12,330 bases of DNA from DASYSL01 sp036003365. Lineage in GTDB: Bacteria > Eisenbacteria > RBG-16-71-46 > DASYSL01. A program made the translations under genes and the position numbers. Location: positions 1-12,330 of the forward strand of contig DASYSL010000109.1 of assembly GCA_036003365.1 (NCBI GenBank). Direction: 5' to 3'. The notes under the pieces were generated by a model. It was not told the DNA's origin. It saw only the letters and a list, made by a program, of their open reading frames with translations, and searched no databases. Of this stretch, positions 11,715-12,330 are shown piece by piece (position 1 is the first letter of the stretch; each line of letters opens with the position of its first letter).

Positions 11715-12330
11715 ATGACCGAGCGCCCCGACCCGTCGAGGACGAGCAGTAGAACGCGCGCCGTTCACGGCGGCCGCGCCGAAGGCCCGGGCCCGGTCGT
11801 GGCTCCGCTCGTGCAGTCGTCCACCTTTGCCTTCGCCGATCACGACGCCATGCTCGAAGCCTTCCACGCCAAGGAAGGCGGCATCGTGTACTCGCGCTAC
11901 TCGAACCCGACACTGGCCGAGTGCGAAGCGCGCCTGGCGGCGATCGAGGGCGCCGAGGCGACCCTGGCGTTCGCCTCAGGCATGGCGGCGATCTCGACCG
12001 CCGTGCTCTCGTTCGTGCGCGCGGGGGAGCGCGTCCTGGCCCAGCGCGAGATCTATGGCGGCTCCCATGAGTTCTTCATGCACTGGGCGCCGCGGCTGGG
12101 CCTCGAAGTGGACTGGTTCGGCGCCAACAATGACGCTGAATTCACGGCCGGGCTGGCGCGCCGTCCGGCGCTTGTCTATCTCGAGTCGCCGACCAACCCG
12201 ACGATGCGCTGCGTGGATCTCCGCGATGCGGCGACCCGCGCCCGCGCGGCCGGCGCCCTGAGCCTGGTCGACGGCACGTTCGCTGGGCCGATCAACCAGC
12301 GGCCCATCGAGCTGGGCATCGACCTCGTGG
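11715..12330 (+). CDS. Cys/Met metabolism PLP enzyme (cystathionine gamma-synthase / methionine gamma-lyase class), partial
   Basis: The frame from ATG 11715 is open through 205 codons to the right edge. Family landmarks are TRAVHGGR (14-21), PLVQSSTFAF (31-40), YSRYSNPT (59-66, with Tyr59 and Arg61 contacting PLP phosphate across the dimer), FASGMAAI (86-93), IYGGSHEFF (113-121), LESPTNPTMR (156-165) and VDGTFAGPI (185-193), with Asp186 expected to contact the PLP ring nitrogen. The Schiff-base Lys region lies past the edge. Members catalyse gamma-replacement or gamma/beta-elimination on homoserine esters, cystathionine or methionine; the visible part cannot distinguish them. The usual VDNTFATP reads VDGTFAGP here. 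No Shine-Dalgarno sequence is visible before the ATG, but the N-terminus fits the family. The gene is divergent from the heptosyltransferase gene. Confidence 0.9.
   Translation, partial: MTERPDPSRTSSRTRAVHGGRAEGPGPVVAPLVQSSTFAFADHDAMLEAFHAKEGGIVYSRYSNPTLAECEARLAAIEGAEATLAFASGMAAISTAVLSFVRAGERVLAQREIYGGSHEFFMHWAPRLGLEVDWFGANNDAEFTAGLARRPALVYLESPTNPTMRCVDLRDAATRARAAGALSLVDGTFAGPINQRPIELGIDLV

Overview
The window is a stretch of high-GC bacterial chromosome with short intergenic gaps and several 4-nt gene overlaps. A GT9 heptosyltransferase-like gene, Sec-targeted proteins and a NagZ-like enzyme point to a Gram-negative, diderm organism. Codon use and the S41 peptidase architecture would suit an uncultured lineage such as Eisenbacteria or Gemmatimonadota, but the sequence alone does not fix the phylum. 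I see no tRNA, rRNA, CRISPR, insertion sequence or phage gene.

Layout. (a) Positions 1-43 hold the possible first codons of a minus-strand gene leaving the left edge. (b) Positions 200-3488, minus strand, form an operon: ECF sigma factor, zinc-binding transmembrane anti-sigma factor, a 24-codon mini-ORF, then two exported DUF4097-like beta-solenoid proteins. It ends in a strong intrinsic terminator preceded by a 16-bp tandem repeat. All junctions from the anti-sigma gene onward overlap by 1-4 nt. (c) 3752-5212, minus: a two-domain GH3 / NagZ-like beta-N-acetylhexosaminidase. (d) 5213-5566: a repeat-rich divergent intergenic region with a 36-bp tandem repeat, a C-rich (G4-capable) tract and a sigma-70-like promoter. 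(e) 5567-9592, plus: an alpha/alpha-toroid protein of unknown function, coupled by an ATGA overlap to a class I/II PLP aminotransferase, then an S41 C-terminal processing peptidase. (f) 9646-11486, minus: a GT9 heptosyltransferase coupled to a SAM hydrolase (DUF62). (g) 11484-11632: a divergent regulatory region with four identical-type dyads at exactly 21-bp spacing and a promoter. (h) 11715 to the right edge, plus: a Cys/Met-metabolism PLP enzyme (cystathionine gamma-synthase / methionine gamma-lyase class), truncated by the window.

How the genes fit together. The sigma/anti-sigma/DUF4097 block reads as a self-contained cell-envelope sensing regulon: a membrane anti-sigma with a periplasmic coiled coil, and exported solenoid proteins as likely outputs or sensors. 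NagZ, the heptosyltransferase and the S41 peptidase also act on the envelope. The aminotransferase (methionine/kynurenine aminotransferase-like), the SAM hydrolase and the Cys/Met enzyme loosely share methionine metabolism. The most unusual non-coding signals are the 21-bp phased dyad array and the 36-bp repeat that shares a 14-nt core with it; both lie between divergent genes. Nothing here clearly proves a new defence or mobile system.
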